A stretch of DNA of 64,000 nucleotides from Psychrobacter jeotgali (GTDB taxonomy: Bacteria; Pseudomonadota; Gammaproteobacteria; Pseudomonadales; Moraxellaceae), in contig NZ_CAJHAF010000001.1 of NCBI RefSeq assembly GCF_904846315.1, positions 1,116,001-1,180,000 of the forward strand. Direction: 5' to 3'. Positions 35,295 through 44,879 of this stretch are shown piece after piece. The translations under genes were made by a program, and so were the position numbers. The notes beneath the pieces are model-generated. The model was not told the origin of the DNA, made no database searches, and was given only the letters and a program-made list of their open reading frames with translations. Every line of letters starts with the position of its first letter. Position 1 is the first letter of the stretch.

Positions 35295-36407
35295 ATGACT
35301 GTGCAACCTACTGATAAAACAGATATTGAAACTGCTAATGAAGCCACAAATGAAACCAGCGGTATGGCTGCCAGTCGTCACGGGGCGGCGACTACAGCGC
35401 GGCAATGGCAAGTGCTGTCGCAACTACAACGCAATCGCTGGGTAGGAACCACTCATATCTATGAGCAGCTAATGTTAGCTGGCTTTGATATTAGCTTGCG
35501 TACGGTACAAAGAGATTTGAACGCTTTAGCCAAGCGCTTTCCTATCGAAAAGAATAATGCCAATCCGCAAGGTTGGCGCTGGAAGGAAGATGCGCCGCTA
35601 CAAAGCTTACCGCACATGAATTTATCACAGGCCGTAGCGTTTAATATGGTCGAGGCCAACCTGACCCAGCTGCTACCCCCTGCTATTTTAGATGAGCTTT
35701 TCCCTTGGTTCGATTTGGCACGCCGGCAACTAAAAAACAGCAAAGTAACCCACTCTTGGATTGACCGAGTACGGATTGAGCCTGCCACGCAGCCCTTGAT
35801 TGCGCCGCATATCGACTTGGAGAGCAAAGACAATATTTATCACGCGCTATTTTATCAATTGCAAATAAAAGCCTGTTATACCCGTAGCAATAAAACCGAA
35901 GCTAGCGAGTATATTTTAAATCCTATCGCTATCATTCAGCGCGGGGTAATTATTTACTTGCTGGCCACCCGCATCGACGATCCAGAAGCTATCATTCGCA
36001 CCTTTGCTCTGCATCGTTTTGCTAGCGTTGAGATTCTTGAAAGTAGCGCTCAGACCCCTGATGACTTTCAGCTGGATAGCTATCTAGATGCTGGCGGTAT
36101 GGGCTTTACTCATCCTTTATTGAGTCAGTTGCCCGATCATGGCAAAAACACCGCTATTGAGCTTACCTTTACTAAAAGAGCGGGCAAAAGCCTGACTGAG
36201 AGTAAACTTAGTGAAGATCAAGTGGTAACCATTAATGATGAGGATGATACGCTGAGCGTAAAAGCCACTGTAAATTTGACTTCGCAATTGGTTTGGTGGC
36301 TGCGAGGTTTTGGAAATGGCTTATTAGATGCCAAGCCCACACTACTCCATCAAGTGGTATTGAATCAGCCTGCCAGCGATGATTCTGCCCCCTCTAAAAC
36401 CAAATAA
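35295..36407 (+). CDS. WYL-domain transcriptional regulator
   Basis: 370 residues. After a 35-residue polar start comes a DeoR-like winged helix-turn-helix (about 38-95; RQWQVLSQL, RTVQRDLNAL). Residues 155-280 form a WYL-type ligand domain (ILNPIAIIQRGVIIYLLATR, TFALHRFASVEI), followed by a C-terminal part with VWWLRGFG. Such proteins usually repress or activate neighbours on binding nucleic-acid or nucleotide ligands. The TerD-like gene starts 16 bases downstream, so regulator and TerD protein are co-transcribed. Confidence 0.88.
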   Translation: MTVQPTDKTDIETANEATNETSGMAASRHGAATTARQWQVLSQLQRNRWVGTTHIYEQLMLAGFDISLRTVQRDLNALAKRFPIEKNNANPQGWRWKEDAPLQSLPHMNLSQAVAFNMVEANLTQLLPPAILDELFPWFDLARRQLKNSKVTHSWIDRVRIEPATQPLIAPHIDLESKDNIYHALFYQLQIKACYTRSNKTEASEYILNPIAIIQRGVIIYLLATRIDDPEAIIRTFALHRFASVEILESSAQTPDDFQLDSYLDAGGMGFTHPLLSQLPDHGKNTAIELTFTKRAGKSLTESKLSEDQVVTINDEDDTLSVKATVNLTSQLVWWLRGFGNGLLDAKPTLLHQVVLNQPASDDSAPSKTK

Positions 36408-36422
36408 TCAATAAGGAACACT

Positions 36423-37088
36423 ATGCCAACCTCACAACCTTTGTCACTGCTATCAGACAATTTGAAGGCGCTTGGACTAACTTCAGACACTTTATTTTTT
36501 GCCTTAAATTTTGATTTCACCCCGCCTGATCCTGAGCCTAAAAAGAAAAATAAGTTCAAACGTTTAAAGCAGAATCAAGGCGCAATCGATATCGATATTG
36601 CTTGTGCACTCTATGATGATAACTGTAATATCACAGACCTAGTATGGTTTAAAAAACTGCGGGACAAAGTGGAATGCGTACGTCATCAAGGCGATAGCCT
36701 AAATGGCAAGGATCGTGGTCACGAAGCTATGTATAATGCGCCGCTCGATCAAGAACAAATCCGCATTTATTTGGATAAAATCCCTGCCCATATCAATCAA
36801 ATCGGCTTATTAGCGAGCTCATACTATGAACAAGCCTTTGGAAAAGTACACGCCGGTGAGATTCATCTTAGTGATGACGAGGGTAATCGAGCATTCGAGG
36901 TTAATTTAAAGCAGCTACCCCGTGATTGTAATGCTATTTGGGTCGCCAGTTTACAGCGTGAAGTTGATGATTGGCATTTAACGGTACAGAACTTGCCTTT
37001 ATCAGAAACTGACTTACAAAAAGCCGCTCAACAAGTGGCTCATGAGCTCGCCCGTGCGCTGCCTGTCCCCGCCACTGCACGTAGCTAG
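36423..37088 (+). CDS. TerD-family (tellurium-resistance/stress) protein
   Basis: 221 residues. Carries TerD-like features: LFFALNFDF, IDIDIACALYDDN, VRHQGDSLNGKDRGHE, and IHLSDDEGNRAFEV, with the acidic calcium-binding-type residues around D-x-D and GDSLNG. TerD proteins bind calcium and are linked to stress and phage resistance. A Lys-rich insert (PKKKNKFKRLK) lies near residue 40. AAGGAAC lies four bases before ATG 36423. No other ter genes are in the window, so this is a lone member tied to a WYL regulator. Confidence 0.82.
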   Translation: MPTSQPLSLLSDNLKALGLTSDTLFFALNFDFTPPDPEPKKKNKFKRLKQNQGAIDIDIACALYDDNCNITDLVWFKKLRDKVECVRHQGDSLNGKDRGHEAMYNAPLDQEQIRIYLDKIPAHINQIGLLASSYYEQAFGKVHAGEIHLSDDEGNRAFEVNLKQLPRDCNAIWVASLQREVDDWHLTVQNLPLSETDLQKAAQQVAHELARALPVPATARS

Positions 37089-37145
37089 GGAGATAGCTGA
37101 CTATCGACTGTGATGGGTTATAAGTAAAAATGAAAAGTAAAAAAC

Positions 37146-37184
37146 AAAAGGGCGATAAACTATAGACTAGTTTATCGCCCTTTT
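37146..37184. terminator. Strong bidirectional terminator
   Basis: Perfect 17-bp stem (37146-37162 with 37168-37184) with a 5-nt loop, A run at the left and T run at the right. It separates the convergent TerD-like and ion channel genes and can serve both. Confidence 0.95.
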
Positions 37185-37220
37185 AGATATATAAGCTTAG
37201 GTTTGGTTGCAATTCTAGCC

Positions 37221-38201
37221 TTAATCTAATGGCTCTCCGCAATGGGGACAAAAATTCTTTTTGCGCACTTCTTTTTCGCGGCGCTCAAGCTCTTGCTCAC
37301 GTAAAACTTGCAGTACAATATTCTGCGACTGCTCTTTATCAAGTCCAAGCTCACGACGAATCTTATCAATTAGAACTTGGTTTTGTACCAGATCAAAATC
37401 CCCATTTACCAGTTGTTCCCGAAAGTGCTGCTCAAGCTCTTCACGGCGCTGAGCAAGCTCATTTGCCAGACCCGTTGCCAAAATACCTGCTGGCAGTGCT
37501 GCTAGACCTACACCCAATATCGTAATGACCGCGCCTAGTATTTTACCCGCATTAGTGATGGGCGTTACATCACCGTAACCCACTGTGGTCAAAGTTACCA
37601 CCGCCCACCACATGGCTTTGGGTATCGACTCAAATTCTTCAGGTTGGGCATGATTCTCAACTAAATAGATACCACTGGAGGCAGTCACAATCATGATAAG
37701 CAAAATAAAGATAACCGCTTGGAATGAGCCACGCTCTTTACTGATGACCACCAAAAGAATGCGCATTGATGCAAAGTAGCGAGTAAGTTTAAGGATTCTA
37801 AACAAACGTAAGATACGTAAGAAACGTAGATCTATACTGACAAAGAAGTTCAGAAACGCCGGTGCAATCGCTACTAGATCAATCATAGCTGAAGGACTTC
37901 TGAGCCAGTCCCAACGTTGCCGCCAGGTGGTATTATCAGGCTTAGCTTCGGCAACACTCCACAAGCGCAGTAGATACTCAATAGAAAATATGACGATAGA
38001 GAAGTTTTCAAACCAAGTAAAATACTGCTGATAAGGGTAATACAACTGGTCTACTGATTCGGCAATTACTGCCGTTACGTTAGCCAAAATTAGAAAAATG
38101 AGAAAATAGTCAACGTAACGACTAAAAAGGGTATCATGCTCATCGTTTTGTAAAATATTATAGACAAAACGACGTAAGCGCCGTATAGATTGGAATAGCA
38201 T
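37221..38201 (-). CDS. Voltage-gated-type potassium ion channel with C-terminal zinc ribbon
   Basis: 326 residues with six membrane segments. S4 has regularly spaced arginines (RFLRILRLFRILKLTR, about 126-141) and the pore holds the potassium filter TTVGYGD (205-211). The helix after the pore is followed by a coiled, charged C-terminal tail (about 250-315) and finally CPHCGEPLD, a Cys-x2-Cys that could be half of a zinc ribbon. A K+-selective tetrameric channel of the inner membrane is expected. Ends 37 bases before the shared terminator. What gates it is unknown. Confidence 0.9.
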   Translation of the reverse strand: MLFQSIRRLRRFVYNILQNDEHDTLFSRYVDYFLIFLILANVTAVIAESVDQLYYPYQQYFTWFENFSIVIFSIEYLLRLWSVAEAKPDNTTWRQRWDWLRSPSAMIDLVAIAPAFLNFFVSIDLRFLRILRLFRILKLTRYFASMRILLVVISKERGSFQAVIFILLIMIVTASSGIYLVENHAQPEEFESIPKAMWWAVVTLTTVGYGDVTPITNAGKILGAVITILGVGLAALPAGILATGLANELAQRREELEQHFREQLVNGDFDLVQNQVLIDKIRRELGLDKEQSQNIVLQVLREQELERREKEVRKKNFCPHCGEPLD

Positions 38202-38297
38202 GCCGTCCCTATGCGGTATAATACCGAGCGTTAATAAGTAAGCGATAAAGCTAGAGATTTTAAGCAGATAATTAGATTAGCTTAATAAGAGCGGTAA

Positions 38298-38525
38298 TTA
38301 TACAAATTTTTGGTAGTGAATATAGACTAATATTAGTAGTAACCCTACCATAAGTAGCAAACTAACATACAAAAACTTCTGATCAAGGCGCAGACTATCA
38401 TTAGCGTTCTCAGCAGGAATCAACGAAAACTCGCATTTAGGACAGTAATGACTAGTTTGCACCAGCACTTTCACTGAACGTGCATTATCACACCTTAAAA
38501 AAGAATTACTGCAATATCCATTCAT
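38298..38525 (-). CDS. Small membrane protein with zinc-ribbon-like cysteines, 75 aa
   Basis: Not recognised. The 75 residues contain four cysteines, Cys5 and Cys12 and then CPKC (28-31), arranged like a small zinc ribbon, followed by a polar stretch and one clear membrane helix (FLYVSLLLMVGLLLILVYIHY). The topology is an N-terminal metal-binding head on a C-terminal anchor. It lies upstream of the channel gene on the same strand, about 100 bases away. Reality is supported by its composition and the lack of a competing gene, but there is no strong ribosome site. Confidence 0.5.
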   Translation of the reverse strand: MNGYCSNSFLRCDNARSVKVLVQTSHYCPKCEFSLIPAENANDSLRLDQKFLYVSLLLMVGLLLILVYIHYQKFV

Positions 38526-38865
38526 GATATTTATTACTTAACCTTTAATTATTTAGAATTATCTAATTATTAACACTTGCTTTTAACTATTTATTAAAGA
38601 ATAGTTAAAGACTTAATTTTAAAATTTGTTAATAATTACATTTGTTAAAGTGATAACAATATTAGCAATACTCTTTATTAAATTAAAACTTTTTAGCATT
38701 GAATAGCCGATTTGTGTCCAAATCACTACTGTTAACAAGGAATATGTATTATACTACCCCTAAGATGTTACAGATTATATTTTAACATCTGCGTTGTGTA
38801 TTAGTGAAGGCATCCACTTCTGATTATAATCCCACTGATATTCCTCTTTTTCGTTAAGGAACCAA
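38526..38865. promoter_or_regulatory. 340-base AT-rich divergent intergenic region upstream of the OmpW gene
   Basis: No gene. It has a direct repeat of TTTGTTAA (about 38630 and 38640), several ATTGTTAA/TAACAATA-like sequences and a possible sigma-70 -10 element TATACT at 38750-38755, about 110 bases before the OmpW start. I cannot name a regulator. Confidence 0.4.
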
Positions 38866-39516
38866 ATGATGAAACTACAATCCCTAGTTTTAGCCACTGC
38901 CGCTGCACTTACTATGACCTCTGCTATCGCCGTTCCTGCAGGAACTTGGACTATCGGCGCCGGCGCCCACATGGTCGACCCTAAAAGCGATAACGGTACT
39001 TTGTCTACGCCTTTAGGTGCTCTTAAAGTCGATGTTGATGATGATATTCGCCCTACTATTACTGGTGAATATTTCATAGCTAATAACGTTGGTGTTGAAC
39101 TGCTAGCAGCCATTCCATTTCATCACGACATCACCTTAAAAGCTGCTGATGGTAGCAAGGTTGATGCAAAAACTCAGCATTTACCACCTACTCTATCATT
39201 ACAGTATCACTTTGATGGCTACAACATGCCAATGAATGTGAAACCGTTCGTTGGTGTTGGTTTAAACTATACTACTTTCTTTAAAGAAAGAATTGGTGTT
39301 AGCGGTGCAAAACTAGATATTGATGATAGTTTTGGAGTTGCTGGGCATATTGGTGTAGATATTCCATTCACGCCTACTGAGTCTTTCCGTATTGATGCCC
39401 GCTATATCGATATTGATACCGACGTTGAATTGCAAACAGGCGGTGTGTCTTATGATGTAGGTAAAGTTGATATCAGCCCTTGGGTTTATGGCGTTGCTTT
39501 TGTGAAGCAGTTCTAA
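38866..39516 (+). CDS. OmpW-family outer-membrane protein
   Basis: 216 residues. Signal peptide (about 1-22, cut after AIA) then an eight-stranded barrel: WTIGAGAHMVDP at the start, NVGVELLAAIPFHHDI, THQHLPP-like TQHLPPTLSLQYHF, KPFVGVGLNYTTFF, and the final PWVYGVAFVKQF ending in Phe, as barrel proteins do. OmpW proteins form small hydrophobic channels in the outer membrane. AAGGA lies five bases before the first ATG and eight before the second (38869), which may be the real start. Monocistronic with its own terminator. Confidence 0.95.
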   Translation: MMKLQSLVLATAAALTMTSAIAVPAGTWTIGAGAHMVDPKSDNGTLSTPLGALKVDVDDDIRPTITGEYFIANNVGVELLAAIPFHHDITLKAADGSKVDAKTQHLPPTLSLQYHFDGYNMPMNVKPFVGVGLNYTTFFKERIGVSGAKLDIDDSFGVAGHIGVDIPFTPTESFRIDARYIDIDTDVELQTGGVSYDVGKVDISPWVYGVAFVKQF

Positions 39517-39547
39517 TATAGCCATAGCATTAGCAAAATTGAGAATG

Positions 39548-39576
39548 AAAAAGCCAGCTTGATAGCTGGCTTTTTG
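39548..39576 (+). terminator. Terminator after the OmpW gene
   Basis: Perfect 12-bp stem AAAAAGCCAGCT/AGCTGGCTTTTT with a 4-nt loop; the plus-strand end is a T run. It begins about 30 bases after the OmpW stop. Confidence 0.92.
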
Positions 39577-39633
39577 CTGCTTATGAATAAAATGTGCTGA
39601 TATCAAAATGAGGGGTAATCACCATACTTAAGC

Positions 39634-39662
39634 AAAAAAAAAGACCATCCGTAGATGATCTT
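39634..39662 (-). terminator. Terminator after aceF
   Basis: Nine-bp stem (39641-39649 with 39654-39662, one G-U pair) and 4-nt loop CGTA, with nine consecutive T following on the minus strand. It lies about 35 bases beyond the aceF stop. Confidence 0.88.
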
Positions 39663-39696
39663 CTTTTCATAATTGCTATTTAGGCATCTTGAATAC

Positions 39697-41406
39697 TTAA
39701 AGCAGAATATGACGTGGATCCGCTAGCAAGCTTGCTACATAACGAGTAAATACGGCCGCATCCGCACCGTTGATTACACGGTGATCATAAGATAATGATA
39801 GCGGTAGCATCAGACGAGGCTCAAAGGTTTGCTTATCTTTATTCCAGCGCGGCTGCATTGTCGCTTCAGACGCCCCTAATATACCGACTTGTGGCCAGTT
39901 TACTAGTGGTGTAAATGCGGTGCCGCCCAAGTTACCTTGGCTGGAGATAGTAAAGCTTGCCCCTTGTAAATCCTTGGTGCCGAGCTTTTTATCACGTGCT
40001 TTTACGGCCAGCTCACCAATCTCAATAGCGATTTGCTTAATACCTTTATCTTGCGCATTTTTGATCACAGGGACGATTAAGCCGTCATCGGTAGCAACGG
40101 CGATGCCCATATTGACGGTTTTACGTAAGATAATTTGGCTATTATCATCATTTAGATGACTATTAAATCTCGGATATTGAGTCAAGGCATAAGCCGTTGC
40201 TTTTACGATAAAGGCCAAAATAGTCAAACCAATACCTTCTGCCTTCATACCGCCTTTGAGCTCACCGCGTAGCTTTTCAGTTTCAGTAATGTCTGATATA
40301 TCAAACTGGGTCACTTGCGGCAGATAAGTATTTAAGTTGAGCTGCGGAATCGAAACTTTTTGTAGACGACTTAAATCTTGTACTTCGGTCTCACCCCAAA
40401 GCTCAACATTGCTCATATCTGGTAACGCCGGCAGGCCCGAACCTACATTAGCGCTGGCAGGAGCGGCTTGCTGCGAGCTTAAGCGGCTCTTAACATGAGC
40501 AAATAAATCCTCTTTTAGGATACGATCATTGAGTGCTGAACCGTTTACTTGGGTGATATCTATCCCCAGCTGACGAGCCAGTTTACGTACTGCAGGACCG
40601 GCGTAAACCTCAGTTAGTTTTTCATTAACTTGTGCTTCAGACAGTTTATCGTCCTGATTATTGGTAGTAGTAGACTGTTTGGCCGCTTGCTTGGGCTCCC
40701 CTGTAGTTTGCACTTGCGTTGCTGTTTTTTTATCTTTCGAACTGTCTGAAACTGGCGCTGCCGTAGTTTCTACTTCATCGACTTGAGAGCCACTATCACC
40801 GATGATCACCACAAAATCTTGACCATTAGCGACCATATCACCTGCTTCGACCAAGATTTTTTCAATCTTGCCCGCTTCAGGCGCAGGGACTTCAACAGAC
40901 GCTTTATCCGACTCAATCAATAGAATCGATTGATCGGCGCTCACTGTATCGCCCACACTTACCATAACCTCAGCCACTTGGGCTTCATCAACCCCTAAAT
41001 CTGGTAGGGCATGGGTAGTTGCTTTACCTGATGCCGCTTTAGCTGATGTTGAGTTAGACTTAGATTGTGTCTCTTCTTCCTTAGCTGCTTTTTGCTCAGA
41101 CTGCTTATTATCAGCTTCAGCCTTCTCAGTAGAAGCTTCATCCGAGTCTGAATTGGTATCATCATTATTGGTATCAGCTGCATCACTATCAATCTCAATG
41201 AGTACCGTGCCTTCACTGACTTGATCACCAACAGCAATATTAATCTTCGTAATCTTGCCAGCGGCTGAGCTCGGTACTTCGACTGAAGCTTTATCAGACT
41301 CTAATAATACAATGTTATCGTCTTTAGCAATGACATCACCGACTTGCACCATTATCTCACTGACTTCGGCGCTATCAACACCTAAGTCGGGGGCTTTAAT
41401 GTCCAT
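39697..41406 (-). CDS. aceF: Pyruvate dehydrogenase E2, dihydrolipoyllysine acetyltransferase
   Basis: 569 residues. Two lipoyl domains with the lipoylated Lys39 and Lys168 in D-K-A motifs, separated and followed by acidic or Gln/Thr/Ala-rich linkers. Then come a peripheral-subunit-binding domain (about 269-307) and the acetyltransferase core ending with SYDHRVINGADAA, which holds the catalytic His and Asp. Transfers acetyl from lipoyl to CoA in the pyruvate dehydrogenase complex. AAGGAG lies eight bases before the ATG. It is 36 bases after aceE; no lpd (E3) gene is in the window. Confidence 0.97.
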   Translation of the reverse strand: MDIKAPDLGVDSAEVSEIMVQVGDVIAKDDNIVLLESDKASVEVPSSAAGKITKINIAVGDQVSEGTVLIEIDSDAADTNNDDTNSDSDEASTEKAEADNKQSEQKAAKEEETQSKSNSTSAKAASGKATTHALPDLGVDEAQVAEVMVSVGDTVSADQSILLIESDKASVEVPAPEAGKIEKILVEAGDMVANGQDFVVIIGDSGSQVDEVETTAAPVSDSSKDKKTATQVQTTGEPKQAAKQSTTTNNQDDKLSEAQVNEKLTEVYAGPAVRKLARQLGIDITQVNGSALNDRILKEDLFAHVKSRLSSQQAAPASANVGSGLPALPDMSNVELWGETEVQDLSRLQKVSIPQLNLNTYLPQVTQFDISDITETEKLRGELKGGMKAEGIGLTILAFIVKATAYALTQYPRFNSHLNDDNSQIILRKTVNMGIAVATDDGLIVPVIKNAQDKGIKQIAIEIGELAVKARDKKLGTKDLQGASFTISSQGNLGGTAFTPLVNWPQVGILGASEATMQPRWNKDKQTFEPRLMLPLSLSYDHRVINGADAAVFTRYVASLLADPRHILL

Positions 41407-41442
41407 CTTTATTCTCCTTATCTTCCGATTGTCTTATGGTTA

Positions 41443-44262
41443 TTATTCTTTGACATCATCATCATTGAGTAAATTGGCGTCAGCTTGATCTTCTGCGCGG
41501 CCTTCACTGCTGATTTCGTCATCGTCTTCACCGACAAATTCAGGTACAGGAACCGGATTAACATTATCAAGTGCAGGAGCAGGAGCATCTGGGAAATGGT
41601 CATAATGAGGCTGTTGTTGCCATGCAGGCGGCTGATCAGCATCAATACCAAAGCTTGAAATAGCGTCTTTTACTAAGCGCATCTCAACTTCTCCCTCATC
41701 TGCTAAGCGTTTGAGTGTTGCTACCACAATATGAGCGGCATCAACATGGAAAAAGCTACGCAGCTTCTCACGAGTATCTGAACGGCCGTAACCGTCGGTA
41801 CCCAAGGTAGTATAAGGACGATTATCAGGTAACCAAGCACGGATTTGCTCAGAGTAATTACGCATATAGTCGGTCGCTGCTACTACGATACCTTCGTGCG
41901 GAGCCAGCTGTTCGGTTACCCACGAGACTTTTTCTTCTTCCATAGGATGCAAACGGTTATAATCATCACAAGCCATACCGTCACGGGTCAATTCATTAAA
42001 GCTGGTGACACTCCAAACGTTGGCCTTGATATTGAACTCGTCTTTTAGAATACGGGCGGCTTTTTGCACTTCACGTAAGATAACCCCCGAACCTAATAAT
42101 TGAACTTGGTTTGAGCCATTATCTTCAAGCAAATACATACCACGCTTGATACCCTCTTCGACCCCTTCTGGCATCGCAGGTTGCTCATAGTTCTCATTCA
42201 TTAGCGTCAAGTAATAATAGACGCGCTCACCCTCGGCATACATTCGGCGTAAACCATCATGCATAATCACAGCTAGCTCGTAACCAAAACAAGGGTCATA
42301 GCTGACACAGTTAGGAACGGTATTAAACAGAATCTGTGAATGTCCATCCTGATGCTGCAAACCCTCGCCATTCAAAGTTGTACGGCCGGCTGTACCGCCT
42401 AATAAGAAGCCTTGAGCCTGACAGTCACCTGCCGCCCACGCTAGATCACCTACTCGCTGAAAACCAAACATTGAGTAGTAGATATAAAGCGGAATCATCG
42501 GTAAGGCGTTCACTGAGTAACTGGTCGCTAAGGCAATCCAAGTACTCATTGCCCCTGCTTCATTGATACCCTCTTCTAACATATGACCGTCTTTGGCTTC
42601 TTTATAGCCCATCAAGGCTTCGCTATCCTCTGGGGTATATTTTTGTCCACCAGCAGAATAAATACCTAATTGACGGAACATACCCTCTAAACCAAAAGTA
42701 CGGGCTTCGTCAGGGACGATAGGTACTACGCGGTCTTGGATATCTTTGTTTTTGAGCATGGCTGCGAGCAAACGCACGAATACCATAGTAGTCGATTGCT
42801 CTTTGCCTTTACTACCTTGGAGCATTCGATCAAAGATAGATAAATCAGGAATAGTGAGCGGGATATGACCACTGCGGCGATTAGGTAAATGGCCACCAAG
42901 GGCTTCACGGCGACCTTTGAGGTACTTCATTTCCAGTGAGTCCTCTTCAGGACGGTAGAAAGGTAAAGTCTCTAATTGTTCGTCGGTAAAGGGCAAATCA
43001 AAGCGATCACGGAAGTACATCAAAGACTCTTGATCCAGCTTTTTGATTTGGTGCGATTTATTTACCGCTTGAGCTTGGGTAGATAAGCCATAGCCTTTAA
43101 CGGTTTTTACTAATATTACTGTCGGCTGGCCCTTGGTTTTCATGGCTTCACTAAAAGCGGCATATACTTTCATGGGATCATGTCCACCACGATTAAGCCG
43201 TGAGATATCATGATCTGATAGCTCATCTGCCATCTCTTTTAGCTCAGGGTATTTATTAAAGAAATGCTCACGAGTAAACTCTGGCGTACGTGCTTCATAG
43301 AGCTGATAATCGCCATCGACAGCTTCTTCCATACGATACTTAAGAACACCGGTCTCATCTTTATCGAGCAGCGTATCCCAGTTGCCACCCCAAATGACCT
43401 TGATAACTCGCCAGCCTGCCCCGCGGAATACGGACTCAAGCTCTTGAATAATCTTGCCATTACCCCGTACCGGCCCATCCAGACGCTGCAAATTACAGTT
43501 AATCACCCAAATAAGATTATCTAGCTTTTCACGACCTGCCAGCGAGATGGCGCCTAAGCTTTCAGGTTCATCAGTCTCACCATCACCGATAAATGTCCAA
43601 ATTTTGCGATCTTCTTTTTCTAATAAGCCACGGTTTTCCATATAACGATGCACGTGGGCATGATAAATCGACATAATAGGGCCAAGACCCATGGATACCG
43701 TTGGGAACTGCCAATAATCTGGCATTAGATAGGGATGCGGATAGCTTGATAACCCTTTACCACCAATTTCACGACGGAAATTATCAAGCTGTTCTTCATC
43801 CAAACGTCCTTCTAGATAAGAACGCGCGTAGATACCCGGTGCCGAATGACCTTGATAATAAATCATATCGCCGCCGAAATGATCGGTAGCCGCCCGGAAA
43901 AAGTGGTTAAAACCGGTTTCATAAAGCGTGGCACTCGAGGCAAATGTTGCCAAATGTCCACCCAAATCATCATCGTTTTTATTAGCGCGCATGACCATAG
44001 CCAAGGCGTTATAACGAATCAAAGCCCGAATTTTACGCTCAATGGTCAAATCACCCGGATACATAGGCTCATCTTCGACCGCGATGGTATTGAGATAAGC
44101 GGTATCAAGGCGGTTGAACGGCATGCCTTCTTGCACCGCCTTATTGTATAAAGCCTTTAATAAAAACTGGGCACGATCTTTGTCTGTATGTTTAATAACC
44201 GACTCAAAAGCGTCGAGCCATTCTTGAGTTTCGGTGCTATCAGCATCCTTATAATAATTCAT
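41443..44262 (-). CDS. aceE: Pyruvate dehydrogenase E1, homodimeric type
   Basis: 939 residues, typical size for the single-chain proteobacterial E1, which decarboxylates pyruvate using thiamine diphosphate. The thiamine-binding motif is GDGETDE (226-232) with NCNLQ (255-259); GGHLATFASSATLYETGFNHFFRA near the N-terminus and EGLQHQDGHS in the second half are AceE hallmarks. The last 40 residues are an acidic extension (EDDDEISSEGRAEDQ). AAGGAC lies twelve bases before the ATG. Forms an operon with aceF. Confidence 0.97.
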   Translation of the reverse strand: MNYYKDADSTETQEWLDAFESVIKHTDKDRAQFLLKALYNKAVQEGMPFNRLDTAYLNTIAVEDEPMYPGDLTIERKIRALIRYNALAMVMRANKNDDDLGGHLATFASSATLYETGFNHFFRAATDHFGGDMIYYQGHSAPGIYARSYLEGRLDEEQLDNFRREIGGKGLSSYPHPYLMPDYWQFPTVSMGLGPIMSIYHAHVHRYMENRGLLEKEDRKIWTFIGDGETDEPESLGAISLAGREKLDNLIWVINCNLQRLDGPVRGNGKIIQELESVFRGAGWRVIKVIWGGNWDTLLDKDETGVLKYRMEEAVDGDYQLYEARTPEFTREHFFNKYPELKEMADELSDHDISRLNRGGHDPMKVYAAFSEAMKTKGQPTVILVKTVKGYGLSTQAQAVNKSHQIKKLDQESLMYFRDRFDLPFTDEQLETLPFYRPEEDSLEMKYLKGRREALGGHLPNRRSGHIPLTIPDLSIFDRMLQGSKGKEQSTTMVFVRLLAAMLKNKDIQDRVVPIVPDEARTFGLEGMFRQLGIYSAGGQKYTPEDSEALMGYKEAKDGHMLEEGINEAGAMSTWIALATSYSVNALPMIPLYIYYSMFGFQRVGDLAWAAGDCQAQGFLLGGTAGRTTLNGEGLQHQDGHSQILFNTVPNCVSYDPCFGYELAVIMHDGLRRMYAEGERVYYYLTLMNENYEQPAMPEGVEEGIKRGMYLLEDNGSNQVQLLGSGVILREVQKAARILKDEFNIKANVWSVTSFNELTRDGMACDDYNRLHPMEEEKVSWVTEQLAPHEGIVVAATDYMRNYSEQIRAWLPDNRPYTTLGTDGYGRSDTREKLRSFFHVDAAHIVVATLKRLADEGEVEMRLVKDAISSFGIDADQPPAWQQQPHYDHFPDAPAPALDNVNPVPVPEFVGEDDDEISSEGRAEDQADANLLNDDDVKE

Positions 44263-44879
44263 CTTTATTAGTCCTTATAAATAATCATCCCCGTTTAATA
44301 GCAGGGTATTAGTAATAATATAACCAGATTATAGTCTACTCAATAACTTCCTTGATTTATTTAAGTAGTTAATTCTTGCTGAATGGTTTAGATAGGCTGC
44401 GAAGGCGATAGACAATTAACAAAGATAGACAACTAATAATATAACCATTGCCTTACTAACCGTAAACCACAAACTATCCAAAATCTGTCTAGCAAGCTAT
44501 AAGCATCTATTATAGGCGCTTACGCTCTTAATGTTTATAGCTGTGAAGAAATGACAACACAACAAGTATTTCTAAGATAAATAGCGATTAGTTAAAATAT
44601 AAATATATTACTATTAGCTACTAGCACTTTGGTGCTAGTAGCTAATATTTAGTCTAAACTTATTTGGAGTAATAAAGGTAATGAATGTTGGATAATAAAA
44701 GTAGTTCCCGATTCCATTCAGGCATTAATCCTAGCCTTCTGTCACTAAAAGCTTACTATGAGTAATATAATGTTAGATTTTATTAAGGTTTTTGTTTATA
44801 TTCTTTATAAGTAGTATTTTTTTTATTGTGAGTAAGATCACTGCTTATTTGCAACATGCAGGACATAGGAAGTAGCACT
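44263..44879. promoter_or_regulatory. 617-base divergent region between aceE and the surface-protein island
   Basis: No gene. It should contain the aceE promoter on the minus strand and the promoter of the first DUF11-type gene on the plus strand. Features seen are the palindrome at 44612-44647 and a segment at about 44700-44775 that resembles the leader of the second paralogue (GTCACT at 44741-44746, ATGTTA at 44770-44775; the second gene has the same two words 24 instead of 23 bases apart). Confidence 0.5.
44612..44647. repeat. Perfect 16-bp palindromic hairpin
   Basis: TATTAGCTACTAGCAC at 44612-44627 is exactly complementary to 44632-44647, with loop TTTG. There is no T run on either side, so it is a poor terminator. 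It lies midway between the divergent aceE and surface-protein genes. Could be a transposition scar or a regulatory structure. Confidence 0.85.

Noticed and set aside
37146-37184. Small RNA gene suggested by the 17-bp stem
   Set aside because: Its place between convergent genes with A and T runs on each side fits a bidirectional terminator.
38775-39113. Minus-strand frame of 112 codons over the OmpW start
   Set aside because: It covers the OmpW promoter and signal peptide region on the opposite strand and has no recognisable product.
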